Position numbers and translations under genes: made by a program
The notes under the pieces: model-generated
Databases searched by the model: none
The model's input: the letters and a program-made list of their open reading frames with translations, nothing else
What the model was told of the DNA's origin: nothing
In this document: piece by piece, positions 45,603 through 58,406 of the stretch
Numbering within the stretch: the first letter of the stretch is position 1
Layout: each line of letters begins with the position of its first letter
Assembly (NCBI GenBank): GCA_905221605.1
Contig: CAJNDS010000017.1
Coordinates: 20,001 to 82,000 of the forward strand
Length of the DNA: 62,000 nucleotides
Direction of reading: 5' to 3'
Source: Symbiodinium natans
Taxonomy: Eukaryota > Sar > Dinophyceae > Suessiales > Symbiodiniaceae

Positions 45603-47063
45603 GCCAAAAACCAATCATATCCTCTCTTCTTTATGTGCATGAATGCCTCTGGAGCTGTAAGGGTTCACTCAATCCAGGAATCGTGTTTAAACCGTGGGTT
45701 TGCCGAACCTTGCGCAACATGCTCGTTGGGCCCCTATCGACTTTCGAGGATTAGCACCCCGACAAATACAAATTTCTTCGATTTTAGGGGCACCGCTTTA
45801 GGGTGGGCCCTTATATAGCTTTTCCAACGAAAAGAAATGAACAAAACAGAAGGCATGCAACTTCAAGTCAACATTGGATCTACGTTAGTTGTTTAGGTTG
45901 TAGGGTTTAGGGTATGCGCCTTGCATTGTACGCACACTAGTACGTGCGCACAACAAGACAACCCTACAAAAAAATGATCTAAACTAGACGTGTCCCCTTG
46001 TTGAAACACAATGCTTACAACACTGCTCCTGATACACGCATGTACATCTTCTTCTTCACGGGCAGGGCAGTGAGGTGTGGCACCGGGGCTGGGGGATTCT
46101 CTAGCAGCACAAGCCGGGTGCCGCACGGTCGTCTCAGGACTGCACAGAGAGCAAGGATTGTCATGGAGAGTTTGAGGCAAACTCTTTGAAGTCTTTGCTG
46201 CTCCAAATCTCAATGTAGATCAACTTGTTGCAACATGTTGCAACATGTTGCAACGCTGTCAACGGGGTGCCCCTGAGAGCTCAGATGCCCTGAGAAACCC
46301 TAAGAAATGCGCGGCGCTTGACCATCGCCTTGGTAACTATTCGGGTGCACAGGTTGCCTGGAAGCTTTACGGCGCAAGTTGTGGGCTGATCCCAGCCCTT
46401 AGCAAAGCCTTGGGGCCTAAAAACCACCACACCCTTGTGCTCCAACAGGGCGTAGTCACTTCGCGAGACTTAGCGACTTAGTGTTGAAATTGGGCATGAT
46501 TGGGCCCTGGGTCGGCGGCTTCGCCAACTTCATGCCGTTGGAATGTTTCACGTAGTCGGCCTCGCAATCCCAAGGCTCTTGGGAGGCTCTTGCGCTCTGA
46601 TGGCAGACTCACGTGTCACCGGTCAAAGCAGGTACAGTTGGCACTGTTGGACACTGTGTGGCAGTCTCAGCTGCCAGCCAGGCACTTGAAGCCTCCAGTC
46701 CCCTCTTTTGCAAAAGTGAGCTGTGAAGGCATCGCCAAAGCCTGCACTGCCACAGCACCGGTCTGGGCATCAGCAATGCAAGGGCCGACGCAAGGTAGCT
46801 ACGACATGCGATGACTTTTCGACGCCTGCGGGTAGCCAAAAGCCTGACAGATTTCTGATGGGCAGCTTGGGCTGAACTCATCGCTCATGTCTGCGGAGTC
46901 TCCGCACCTTCTGCAGAAACAAAGTTTTGGTTCCAGCTCCGAGACCCCAGGCAACAGGCCCTGGCCAGCAGGTGGAATGGTCAAATCATCGCTTGTAGCA
47001 GCTTGTGAACAAGAAAGCTCTCTGTAGCCCTGCCTTTCAGTTTTACTTCGTGGCAAATTGATT

Positions 47064-47483
47064 TCAGCACCTTTCGCAGGAGTGGGGAGACTTCCTAACT
47101 TTCCCAACTTGCTTGGGTCTTGAACGCTGGCCCTTTTTTCTGTACATTGCTGTGACATGGGGGCAAGCCCCTTGTGACATGGGGGCAAGCCGCACCAAGC
47201 CCTTGCCAAACACAGGTTTCACCTCCTTTTCGTCGACGCCAAGAATATTCTGCTCTTGCGTGCCAATGGGGAGCATGCAGACCTGCCACAAGCGGCCAAG
47301 GTTCACCATGTCAAAAAATGCCGACTGTCTTGCTGTCCGAGCATCTCCCTTGCAAAGAACGATGAGTCGGTCTGCCTGCGAAGACGAGCACGAGAAGAGT
47401 CCCACTATGTAAGCCCAATTTTTGTCTGTCACTCCTGGTCTTGCTTTCACAGTTTCTTGCGACCCTTTGCAGGATGAGGTCAT
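47064..47483 (-). CDS. Possible exon, unrecognised
   Basis: Coding-like core: DKNWAYIVGLFSCSSSQADR, then LIVLCKGDARTARQSAFFDM and VNLGRLWQVCMLPIGTQEQN. An adjacent minus frame (down to 46799) has LEPKLCFCRRCGDSADM, a possible Cys cluster. The splice connection is not resolved and no family recognised. Confidence 0.35.
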   Translation of the reverse strand: MTSSCKGSQETVKARPGVTDKNWAYIVGLFSCSSSQADRLIVLCKGDARTARQSAFFDMVNLGRLWQVCMLPIGTQEQNILGVDEKEVKPVFGKGLVRLAPMSQGACPHVTAMYRKKGQRSRPKQVGKVRKSPHSCERC

Positions 47484-48086
47484 ACGACCTCATGAACTAG
47501 AATACTAGAAGTAATTGCATGTGGCGGCCCTTTGTGAGCCTGTGATGTTGACGCTTCATGGGTGTTAGTACATGTTTGTACTCTGTTGCCGAAACCCCGG
47601 CCCCCTCACTCGTGCTGTGCGGCTGTGCGGCTACTTGCGAGGCTTCAGCGCGCAGGCAGCCCCGCGGCTTCCGCGTACACGTCTACGCCATGCTACGCGA
47701 GGTTGACCACTCAACGAAGGACAGAAAGAAACGACGCGCTACTTTCGACTTTCGCTTTCTGTTTTGTATTGCTTCGTGATACTCTTGTGCTGGTCACTGC
47801 TGGAATGAACGTTTGGCAAACCGGCTTTCAAAAACACTTTCGTCTGGCATCCTGAGTACCCAAGTAGAAGCCATATTAAAGCACACCTCAGAAACACTAG
47901 CTGCTAAAGAGAAGCTCGTAAGCGTGCGAAACATGCAAGATCAAATGCCATACGGGCCATGCCTGGTAGGCAGCATCGAACTGACCATGATCTGATCGAA
48001 GGCACATTGTCGCGTACTTGCCCGGCGTGCCTTCGAAGTTGGGAGCTTGAGCTTTCCACAACAGAAACATCCCAGGCCTACGTAAA

Positions 48087-48694
48087 TCAATAGCCGACTA
48101 CCGGCGGCTGCAATCGGGATGGGCTGAAACCTGGAGGCGCAACTCCATCCACAAGTCGAAATTCAGGAATGCCTTTATAGCTCAGCTGCGAGCTTGCTCT
48201 GTGTGGCTGGCAAGGTATGTTGCCAGTCCACGGCAGGTGCGACATGGACTTTTGCCTCAAAAGACACATCTCTGAACATGCTTTGAAATGATCTTCTGAA
48301 ATGATCGCTGGAATTCTCAGATGTTCTTTGTGATTTGACGTCACTTCTGTCATGACAAACTCTTGCCTTCTCGATGGCATCCGCAGAATCCTGGGAAGTG
48401 GCAAGTTGACTCTCGTCACTTTCTGCTCAAGGCGGCCTCCCCTCCCCTCTCCAGACACGTATCCTTCATAAGGCCTTTCGAATGTGTGCCGCAGTCTCTT
48501 GGGTCAGGATTGCGCAGCCCGGAAAATCGCACAACATCGCGCGCAAGATCGTGCAAGAATGTGCAAGCTTCGAGTTCCGAGTGGCAGCGCAGAGCTCCAA
48601 GAGGCCCCTGCAGTCGCCGGACATGGACGCGTCCTCTGAGGCACATGTGCCACATTTGGGGGGGGGGGGGCACAAATGCACTCGCCTTCAGCAT
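48087..48694 (-). CDS. Possible exons, unrecognised
   Basis: Two minus frames could be neighbouring exons: CHSELEACTFLHDLARDVVR...GLMKDTCLERGG (48694-48416), then RQEFVMTEVTSNHKEHLRIP...DHFKACSEMC (48458 down). Composition is protein-like but no motif is recognised and the junction is not determined. Confidence 0.25.
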
Positions 48695-49729
48695 TCTTCA
48701 GGAGGTTTTTCAGTGCTTCCTTCTGCGAATCTTTCATTATCCTTCAGCCCTGAGGGCACGCGCCTGTGCAAAAACGAGCACGACGCCCTCAGCTCCGGTG
48801 ATGGCGGTGGAAATTGCTTGGCAAGCAACTCGGGTTGCTCGATAGCTTTCCTTAGTCTGCGTACTCCTTGAAAGCTTGAGCTGAGCGGCATGTTGAGCGA
48901 AGGCAAACAGGCGCTAAGTCAAGGCAAGCGGCATCATTGTCGGCTATTCTTGGCATTTTCAGCAGCTTAGGCTGTGCTCCAACAAAAGGTTTGTGAGTGT
49001 CCGGCACCTGCTGCAATCGCAAGTAGAGTCAGTGACATCACCAGTGGGTAATCATATGCGACATGTGGTATGTACCACAGCTGCGTTTGCAGACAGAAGT
49101 AGATTATGGCCTAATGTGCAGAAAAGGCGGTAGTGGGACTGCGTTGGGGAAGAAGAACCCGAGCTTGCAGCAAAAAGCTCGACAGATAGCTTGTGGCCTA
49201 ATCTGAACGTCGAACCCCAACGCGATGATCATGTTTAAAGAAGGAAATTGGCCCGCGCTCCGAAACTAGCCTCGTGCATGTGCTCCTGCGCAATGGCCTG
49301 GAATCGCGTGATGCCCATGCCAACATGCCAACGATAAGTGACAAGCTGGTCGTCACACAATCCGGGCCTTTGCGAACTCATCTGTCTGCTTTTGAGCAGC
49401 GCCTGCGCATGCATCTCCAACGGCTCACGTACATGCGTGAAATGCTGGGGCGCCACTTTTGCGGAGGCACCTTCGGTCTCTGATTGTGCCAGCTCTTGCC
49501 CACTCAGCTCGATGTGGCTTCCATCGTCGTCCTTCGGCAGAAGGCTAGCTACGGCTAGTTGCGAGTCAAATCGCGGAATGTGATCAACGAGCCTGGAACC
49601 TTCTCTTCAGACTGACGGGCCTCGGCTTCAAAGTTGCTCACAACAGAAACACAAAGCGACCCACGTAGTGTGAGCTAACTAAAAATTGACGGTCGGGACG
49701 CACGTGCTTCCTGAATGGTGGCGTGTATC

Positions 49730-49746
49730 TGTGTGTGTGTGTGCGC
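49730..49746. repeat. (TG)n microsatellite
   Basis: About 8 TG units. Confidence 0.85.
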
Positions 49747-50933
49747 ACGTGCAGGCAGGTGGCTTCGCCATGGGCCGCAATCAGCGCAGTCAGTCTACAG
49801 TGCTACAGGAGTCTTGAAGCAAAGAATGTGGCCATGAGCCGCTGCTTTAGATTCAGTGGCCGTGCCGCTCAGTCTGAATTTTTCGACCACATTTTCTTGT
49901 TCTATGCCATGCCGAGAGGCCAGCTGAAAGTGCATCAACAAACAAAAAGAAAAACGGACAAGTGCTGATGTTCATTGGGATGTTTGCCCTCATGTTCTTG
50001 TCGGGTAGAATGTCGATTCGAAGAGGCAATCGCAGCCACAATAAAGACTTATCCTCATCCTGAAAGTTCGAGCTACTGACAGCGGTGCTCCCAGTCCAGA
50101 ATCCCTTTCCTGGGTGGTGGGCCCTGACCCTAGGCCGTAAAGATGCAAGAGCTACTGCACTACAGGTTGTTCTACTAAGACCAGTCACGTGCCATGAGGA
50201 TCTCGGCCTCGCAGCCGTTGGCTTCAGCTTTTCTTGGCTCCGGAGAAATGAAGATTTCGATTTGGGGCTACTTTGGAAGTTGATCGACTCCCGGGTTTGT
50301 GAAACACTCCCAGCGTGAGGTGTGGTTCTCCTTGCTCTCCACAAATGCCTTCCACAAATGCCTTCCGGACTGACGATTGTTTACAGACGGCATCCTTTCT
50401 CACGCTTGGGCTTCGTGCATCATTGCTGCACAAGTTGGGAAAAAAACACGTTAGAAGGCCTTCCGAAGATCCGAAACGTCTCGGAAGATGATTGCGGATC
50501 ATAGCTTGCGCCAGTTGCCTGACTGCCTGTGTGCTCCAGGGACGCTGCCTAACAACCTATCCACCGGGACACCCCTGCTTTAAGCAGGTACCATCACGGC
50601 AGCAGCTTTGCAAAAAGCGTTCTCACCGCCAGCCGCCCCAGCAACGCGTCGACAGAGATCCATGCTCCCGTTCCTGCAAACGGACAAGGTCTGATATGCC
50701 AGGAAGCAAGCTGAAAAGCCGAGCTCAACCTCCCAGCTTCCTGGCCTCCAAGGAGAAACAAGCCTGGAGGCTGTCGCGTACGCTCAGCAAGACAAAAAAA
50801 AGTGCCTTAACTGGAAACCCGTTGGAAACCCGTTCTTTTTTCACATCTGCCTGGCTTGCATCACCGATGCCAGTGCATCCAGGGTTGCCTGCCTGACATC
50901 TGTTATATCTGTTGATATCTGTTGTGAATTGTG

Positions 50934-50972
50934 GGGAACTGGGGAACTGGGGAACTGGGGAACTGGGGAACT
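50934..50972. repeat. GGGGAACT minisatellite
   Basis: Five near-perfect 9-bp units GGGGAACTG, preceded by ATCTGTTATATCTGTTGATA direct repeats. Confidence 0.9.
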
Positions 50973-53900
50973 CTTGCATGAGAGCGATTCCCGGGCTCCT
51001 GCGTCGTTCGCTTGGCAGCAGCCGCGCATCCGTGCGGCGCGATGTGAAAGGGAGATCCTAGTCGCAAGAGATGATATACAATCTCACAATGCTATGGAGA
51101 TGCCATCCGAACCGAACTAGAAGGTGGTGTCCGAGACGTGGCTGACACACTCCAGGCAGGTGACTTCCTGACGAGGAGGCCAAGGGCGAAGAGTTAATGT
51201 ATGTTAATGTCCATTTGGGGTCCCAAAAAAAGTCCTTCCCCCCCGGCTCCCAAAATCCTGTGCCTCAGCCTTACGTTCTGCTGCCTGGCACCTGACGCTC
51301 ACTGCATTGGGACCTCCGCACTCACAGGCACACTTGCGTCTTGTGGTTTCTCTATGTTTTGCTGGTGGTTCTTGCTTGCCATGGTGAGAGCAAAGCCTGC
51401 AAGGAAGCTTAGGCATTGGCCTCGCGATCTCCACATCTCAAAATCCGCAGCATCTCTGACGAACCACCTTCGGCGACTTTGAAATACATTGAAACACTTG
51501 GAGGTTAGAAAAATGCCTAGAAAGCCTCTTGGCGCCAATTAAAGGAAAATGGTGGAAGAGCACGACGATTGCGCATGCATGGCGCGCAGCGACATAAAGG
51601 CTATGCAGGCGCGGAGCGCATCTTTCAGGATGTGCTTCATAAGTACTTCTCAATTTATCGCCCTTTCTCCCACAACACACCAGCAGGAAACAACTCCAAA
51701 AAGGAGATCGAAAAGCGTAGGGAGACAGCAACAGCTGGCTGTTCTCGAATGCGTCCTGAGCTTGTCTTCGCCGGCTGTAGCAGGAGCTAAATATGCACAT
51801 TACCACGATACTTAACAAATAAGTGTTGTAGCTCTTTTGGGCAAAGAGAGGACTGCCTGTGGAAGAAAAGATGAAACACGATGTGGCCGTCATGCACTTT
51901 TGCACTCTGTCAGAGGCTCCAGGGGCTCTAGCCTGCTTGGGTCCATTCATCAACTCATCTCAGATGTAACTTAAAACAAATTTTTAATGCATCTGAAGGC
52001 ATCGTGATGAAAGGCCCACATTTTGAGGACAAGATGTTGGAAGTGATTGTGTTTGCTCGATTCTTTGAGATTGCCTGGGTGTTGGCACGGGCAAGCGCCT
52101 TGAAAAAGTTGAAAAAGGTCCACGGTGGCAGGAGTGAGCATGCGGGTGGGGGGGGGGGGCAGGTAAAGATGCTTGAGGTTTTCAAGCATGGATGCAGTTG
52201 GGAAGAAAGGGGCTCCACACGACATGCCTGCGGTCTGCGGAAGATGCGGAACATACGGGGCATACACATCCTACCCCTGTCAGCTGTCCAGGGCGACCAC
52301 TCTTCCAACAGCGATCCTGCCGGTCGCCTGAGCTGCGGGTCTCAGTTTTTGCGCGGGTGACAGCTTCTTCACCTCTCCATCTCTCCATTCTCCGTTTTTC
52401 TTCTTTCAGGTGTCGGGCAACCACAGACCGATGTGCCTTCGCCGCGCACGCCCCACCCCCCTTCTCTCTCTTTCCTGCTTTCTCTTTCTCGCTTTGTCTC
52501 CGTCGCTGCCTCTGTTTGTGTCTCTGTCTCCCACTTCTCCGCCTCTCGAGGGCTGCGGGGTCGCGCAGCCAAATGCAGCGAATATATAAAACAATCATAT
52601 GGGTTTTGAAACACGTGTGGCAGTTCATCTTACGAAAAACTGTTCATGAACCCATTCTTGCACGACACAAAGAATAAACAAAAAAAACAAAAGGGGCGGC
52701 TAGGGTGGGGTGGGGCGCACCCCCCGGTCCTGCATCTGCACGCGCAAAGTTGCACAATGGAGTACATGTTTAGTAACGAATGATAATAATTAGTCTGAAC
52801 CCTTGGTACAAAAATACGCTAAACAAAGATATGGAAATGTCATGCTATGAAAGATGTAATGAAAACTTGACATGTTTGCAAATGGGCAACTTGAACTTCT
52901 CTGAGTCATGCTGCAGGAAAGTGAGTTATGCTGCACGTGGCCCAAGGACGATTTCTGCTTGCATTTTGGCACTCCGCCCCAGAGGCTGGAGAGGCGGGTA
53001 ACTTCGTTGCACTGTGATCTGGCTAAGTGCAGAAATTCTCAGGCGCACAAACTAAACTCGAAGCAGCTCACGCAACTCAACGCACGACATGTGTCGCGAA
53101 CCATCTCATGACGCGGACTCGCATGGACGTGGAACAAAGGCCAGTGCAGGTTGCGCCCGCGAGTTCAGCCCGTCAGCCACCAACCTACCTCCTGCGAGGT
53201 CGACGCCTTGAACCAGAGCTGCTTGAGCCGACTTGAGAATGTTCGGATTTGTCATGAGCCGGCTGCAAAACGCGCACGCGCTCCCAGAAAAAGGAAGCAA
53301 CCCGTGAGTTCACGGGTTTATGTTCGCACCCTCCGCAAGGCGCGCAGCTGCTGGTTTAGGGGCGTGCCCTTGATAATAAATGTTCAGTATGTTTTCTCTT
53401 CTTCTTCTTCTTATTTCGTCTATTAGTATTACAAATGGGGTGTACGCACGAAACAAGTGAGTTTACGAGTGCGTGTTCGTTCGTTCACTTCTTTCTTTCT
53501 CATCGTGAACACGCCTATCAGACTCTAATGCCATCTAATGCCAAGAGTGAACGAAACAACCGGACGAAATAACCCCTCCAAAAGGCCCTTTCGTACGCTA
53601 CAACCGCACCCTTAATATTCTCATCACGTAGCACGCATTTACATTACTAGGAGGACGTGACGTGCGTGCTCTTTTGCACTCCGCGCAAAAAACATTCATG
53701 CAAAATGCAATATCGTGTTTTAAAGGAACCAAACAGAAGAACTACCGGGATGTTCATGTCCTTCACTTGCCTGTAGAATAATGAGAGGCTATTTTGCAGC
53801 CTTTTAAAGTAAGCTTGCTGAATCCGAGCCACAGCAAAGCTGCACTGGGAAAATGAAAAGAGCCAGGCGCGTCTAGAAAAAAGTCAAGCTGCACCAGCAG

Positions 53901-54954
53901 GGCAACAACGGAGCCAAGCTGAGCCGAGCCAAGCTGCAAGAAACAAAAACACAAAACACGGGACCAAACTAAGCCAAGCCAAACCCAAAGCCAAGCTGCA
54001 CAGGCAAAAAAACGGGCTCCTAGGATTCAGGAAGGAGCCAAGCCGAGCCAAGCCGGACCTGGGAACAAGACCTGGGCGCCCCCTCTCTCTTTCTTTTCTT
54101 TCTTTCGGGGTGCTGTGTCTGCCTGTCTCCGCTCGCGCGCGCCTCTCTTCCACAGTGCAGGCGGCCAGAGGCGGCGCTTCCTCGCCTTGAGCACGAAGCT
54201 AAGAGGGCAGAGCAAAAGAAGAGAGCACGGAGAAAGAGGAGCCCTCGCCCGCGCCTTGCGCAATGGAGCTTGCCTCTTCAACGAATTGGATGCACGCACC
54301 CAACAGGAACGCAAAAACACACACTGTCTACTTGCTCGGCACAGTCTCTCGGGGAGCGACTGCTGGAACGGGCGCTGGGCCTGGAGGCGAGTCCTGGCGC
54401 GGTGGCATCCCACATAATCCAGCGTGAGGCAAATACGAGAGTAGTGCGGAAGCGTACTGCATCTGCATACTGTACGTGATCGTAGAGTCGTAGAAGTGAT
54501 GCATCCACAAGCTGCGCAGAAGGCACTGACAGCATCCCTGGCAGCCGTCGAACACGCAAGGAGAACTGCGTCACTGCGTCTTTGGCTGCGGCTCTTTGTC
54601 AGGCTGTCGCGCTTTCTGAGGTTTTTTTTGTCTTTTGCCTCTGCAACTCCGTTTTCACGTTGTGCTCTCTGGTAAGCTCTCGAAAGCCAGCTGCGCGACT
54701 TTGCGCATCTTGTTGGAGGAGGGGGCGCACCCTTTCTTTTTTGGCATAGTGCATGCGCATACTCTGATGTACCCCTATAGGCTGAGCCCGCTTCCCACAC
54801 AGGCGAAAATTGAAGCCATTACCACTGCTGGCACGTGGACCGACTGTGCGGCAGCTTTTGCATGAGCACATGTGAGCACTGTAACGTAGTGGCGTCGACA
54901 AGCGCAGCCAAACCAAAGTCAACTCGGCGCTTGGACGGGGCTCATCATCGTGTC

Positions 54955-56103
54955 TTACCTTTGATCCTCATTCGGGGACTCATCAAAAAAAGTCTGCCTG
55001 TCCACAACGTTTTTTGTGATGTTGGAGATAAGCGGAACTTCATCCGGATATTTCCCATCGAGGTTGCAAAACACAGCGTACCTGCGGCAATTCAGAATCT
55101 TGTTGCTGTGAAGAGAATCAGCACAGAAACGTGCAGAACAAACGCGCAGCGCAAGACGATGCAGAGGCACAGAACCACAAAAGTGCCTCAAAGTTCGTCC
55201 AAGTTGCACTGAAACGCCAAAGACCAACGCAAAAACGAAGGCTCCACCCACGAGAACTGCCTGCACATCCGTCTTAGCCAACAACGAGGCACAGGATGTA
55301 TGCACAAGTTGGGAACAGACCGGGGGAGAGCACTGAGAGTCCTGAGAGCATTCGACAGGTTCATATTTACTCCAATGAACTTGCAGCGCCAGTTGAATGT
55401 CACGAGTGCCTCGCCAGCACCAGAGAACTGCATAGTTGAAAGGATGAAGCTCGGGATCGTTAGCGCCATGTCCAGAAGCACAGCCTGTTCACAACCCAGT
55501 CAGTCTGTTTCCGTTTCTTTTGGTTTCCGCCGACCCCCCCCCCCCCGGGGCGTGGCGCGACCCCTGACCCACTACCTCTCTACCCCCGACCCCTTCTTCG
55601 TTGAAGACCTAGCCTGGGAGGTTTATATCAAGGGCGGTGATGGTGGTGAGGGCAGTGAGCCTTTAAATCTATTCCCCTATTTCAGCCTATTGGTCTCTAA
55701 CGGCAGGCGATCGTTCGACCGACCGACCGACGGACCGACCGACCGACCGACCGCGCGCACGCACGCGCGCAGGCGCGCAGGCGCACACACGCACACGCAC
55801 AAGCACCCGCACCCGCAGAGAAGACAAGAACGAAAAAGACAGCGAGGAAAGAAAGACCCAGAGGAAGAGGAAGAGGAGAAAGAGAGCGAGAGAGAGAGAG
55901 TGCGAGAGCGAGAGAGAGAGAGATACAGAGAGAGGAGAGAGAGACAGAGAGAGGAGAGAGAGGAGAGAGAGACAGAGACAACAAAAATGAGTCAAGAGAG
56001 AGAAGGGAGAGAAGAGAGAGAGGGCAGAGAAGAGAGAAGAGACAGAGAAAGCACGAGAGGTAGGAAAGAAGAGAGGGAAAGAAACGAGCACAAGAGTGAG
56101 GAC

Positions 56104-56134
<31 letters not shown>

Positions 56135-58406
56135 AGAGATGGAGAGAGAAGCGAGCGCAAGGGAGAGAGAGGGAGCGATGCTGTTGCACCTGCGCTCGTG
56201 CGACGGTCTAGGGTTTAGAGGGTCTAGGTTTCAGTGACGTTTAGCGACAAAAGCAACCGAAACCCCTCCCCCCCCGCGGCACCTCTCTAGCAATCTCAGT
56301 CTCCGGTCCCCCCACCCCCCCCCCCCTCGCCCGCACAACCTGTATACCTGTATGCAGGTATGAGGATGATAGATGCCCAGGATTAGGGTTTCGATTTTTT
56401 GGGGCCGGCCCGGGCCACTAGGCCTGAAATAAGCTGCCTGAACTGCCAAAGCTCTACTAGTATGCTGGACCAGGCCTGTTCGAGATTGAAGCGTAGCAAC
56501 CTTGGCACATTGTCCTCAGCTCTCAACAATCGCAATTCAATCCAAGGTCACCTCGACTGCATCGATTCCGAAGATTTGTGCAATCGTTTCATCAGGTCGC
56601 TTTCGATTGCGCCAGCACGATGAAGAGAACGAACACAAGCAATGGCACGAAAGGAAGATAGTTCAGCAAAACTGTCAGCAGCGCGATTGGCGCAAAAATG
56701 ATCCCCAAAGGAGGGAAGATCTGGATCAGAGGGAACATCAGCTTGAAGGCCTCCGTCACTGGCAACACGTATGCCAGGGACCCCAGCAGTCTCGGGCCCA
56801 GGCCTCGATTTCAAGAATGAATGCTGAATGAACACTGAGAGAAGAGAAAGAAAGAAACTTCTAGGAAAGAAGAGAAAGTAGTTGGAACATGTTGGAACCA
56901 ATCTAGTCTAAAGATGCGATATTTCATGATATTTCAACCTACGAGTCGGCGGGACGAAACCCACAGTTGGGAGCCCATGTTTGCCACCTAGCCGCTGAGA
57001 TCGTCGTCGATCGCTTCCTGACCCGTGGTCTGCGCTTGCGGGCTCCCCGCGGCGCCCTGAGTCCTCTGAGCCCTCTGCGCCGCCTCCGCCGCCGCCTCCG
57101 CCCTGCGCCTGGCTTCGGCCTCGGCCTTGGCTTTCAGGGCGTTCTGCGCCTCGATGTCCGTCAGCTTCTTGTCGAAGGCTTCGGAGTTCAGGTCCTCGAA
57201 GCGGAAGAAATACGGCTCCTCGGTTTTTCCCAAAGCTGCGGCCACCTCCAATGCCTGCTCACCCGTCAAGCTCACCTGCTCCTCTTGAAGCCGGGCCATC
57301 AGCTCAGGCAACCTCAGCATGCTGTGCATTGCTGTGCCATAAACGAGACTATACGTGGTTTGACTGTGGATGTATAGGGAATCAGCCCCATGGGAACAGC
57401 CTCCTTCTACCATGAACTTTCCCAACGCTTCGACCTTCGATTGAGTCGAAGGGTCGAAGAGTCGAAATGGCGCTTTGGAACTTTCCCGAAAATCTTCCCC
57501 AAGGTCGGGGTTCCTCGGAATGACTTCAGAAAGGGCACAATTGGCAGACGTTCCCCCTTGAAGCCCTGGCATTTCCGATGATTTGGACCCCCCCATAACG
57601 CCCGTTTAACCCCCCCCCCACCCCCATTGCCAGTCATTTCAGGGGACGCCTCGCGACTCATGCGACTCGCCCACCAGGACCTCTCGGAATGGACATCACA
57701 TGAACATCACATGCCTTTCTAAAGCAAACTTCTGTGGTCTGGTGTGGTCCTTGGGCTGTCTCGCGGCCTGAACTTTCGGATCGAAGCGCCTTCGGAATTC
57801 AGGTACCCCCCCGAATCCCTGACCCCTACATACCCCTACGACATCCTATGAGTCGGGCCGAGGCACAACGCTGAAAACATTGAAAAGCAATTCCTTGATG
57901 ACAAGACAGCTGTGCGTGCTGCCAGGGTGCCCAATGCCCGGCACGTCTTCGCTGCCCAGGAGCCGCACTGCTCGCGCCCTTCGCTGTGCCAGGGCCGTTT
58001 GCTGGCGCATCTCTTCGGCCTCCTGGCGCAGTTTGGCGGCCTCGAGCTGGAGCTTCGCAGCCTCGGCCGCAGCCTTGGCCTCCGCCAGCAAGGGGTCGCC
58101 TTCCGAGCCTTCCGCCTGCAGTGCTACCCTCACCCTCTTTGCTTTGCCTCTTCTTTGGGCTCGAGACGCTCTTGAGAGCCGTGGGGCTCTGGCATCACTC
58201 CGGGCAAGGAAGGCACTGCCCAGCCCAATCGTCAGAAACTGCCTCACGTGCTGCCTTTCCAACTCGGGAGTGTTCGGCAAGGCTTTGGTGGCGGTGTGGT
58301 CGGCTTGCTGCCCAAGCTTTGCCACGTGTTTCAACCTTTGGGTTGGGCCCGGGCTTGGGAGGCTTGGAAGGCTTGGGAGGCTTGGGGCCAGCATCTCCAG
58401 CAGCAC
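54955..58406 (-). CDS. TIC20: Tic20-like plastid inner-membrane import channel with coiled leader, 7 exons seen
   Basis: Tic20 is a four-helix protein of the plastid inner-envelope translocon. Exons: about 58406 (5' end open) to 57931, 57312-56993, 56803-56601, 56514-56476, 55484-55404, 55260-55229, 55081-54955 (TAA). The Tic20 domain spans the last five: LLGSLAYVLPVTEAFKLM, a helix ending LLVFVLFIVLAQ, SKDNVPRLLRFNLEQ, AVLLDMALTIPSFI, AVLVGGAFVFAYAVF and NLDGKYPDEVPLIS. RFNxxQAxLLD and the G-K-x-P-D-E-x-P-L-I-S end are Tic20 hallmarks. Exon 1 has a basic leader (FLARSDARAPRLSRASRAQR) like a transit peptide, then an Ala/Glu/Lys coil (DPLLAEAKAAAEAAKLQLEA); exon 2 ends in a second Ala-rich coil. 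The signal-peptide exon is not located. Introns start GC in four cases and GT in two; intron 4 (991 bp) holds a purine tract and is bounded by GAACAGGC on both sides. Confidence 0.88.
55715..56180. repeat. Purine-rich (GA)n and GACCGACC tract inside TIC20 intron 4
   Basis: GACCGACC units (55715-55750), CGCACGCGCG, then about 320 bp of almost pure GAGA on the plus strand (CT on the gene strand), followed by telomere-like CTAGGGTTTAGAGGG. It lies wholly within the proposed intron 56475-55485, which explains the intron's length. Confidence 0.95.

Noticed and set aside
54027-54800. 257-codon minus ORF downstream of TIC20
   Set aside because: Arg/Ser/Cys-rich, no domain, and several frames are open in the same stretch; probably chance.
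55300-56211. 303-codon plus ORF
   Set aside because: It crosses a TIC20 exon on the opposite strand and then reads through a GA microsatellite (Arg/Glu repeats).
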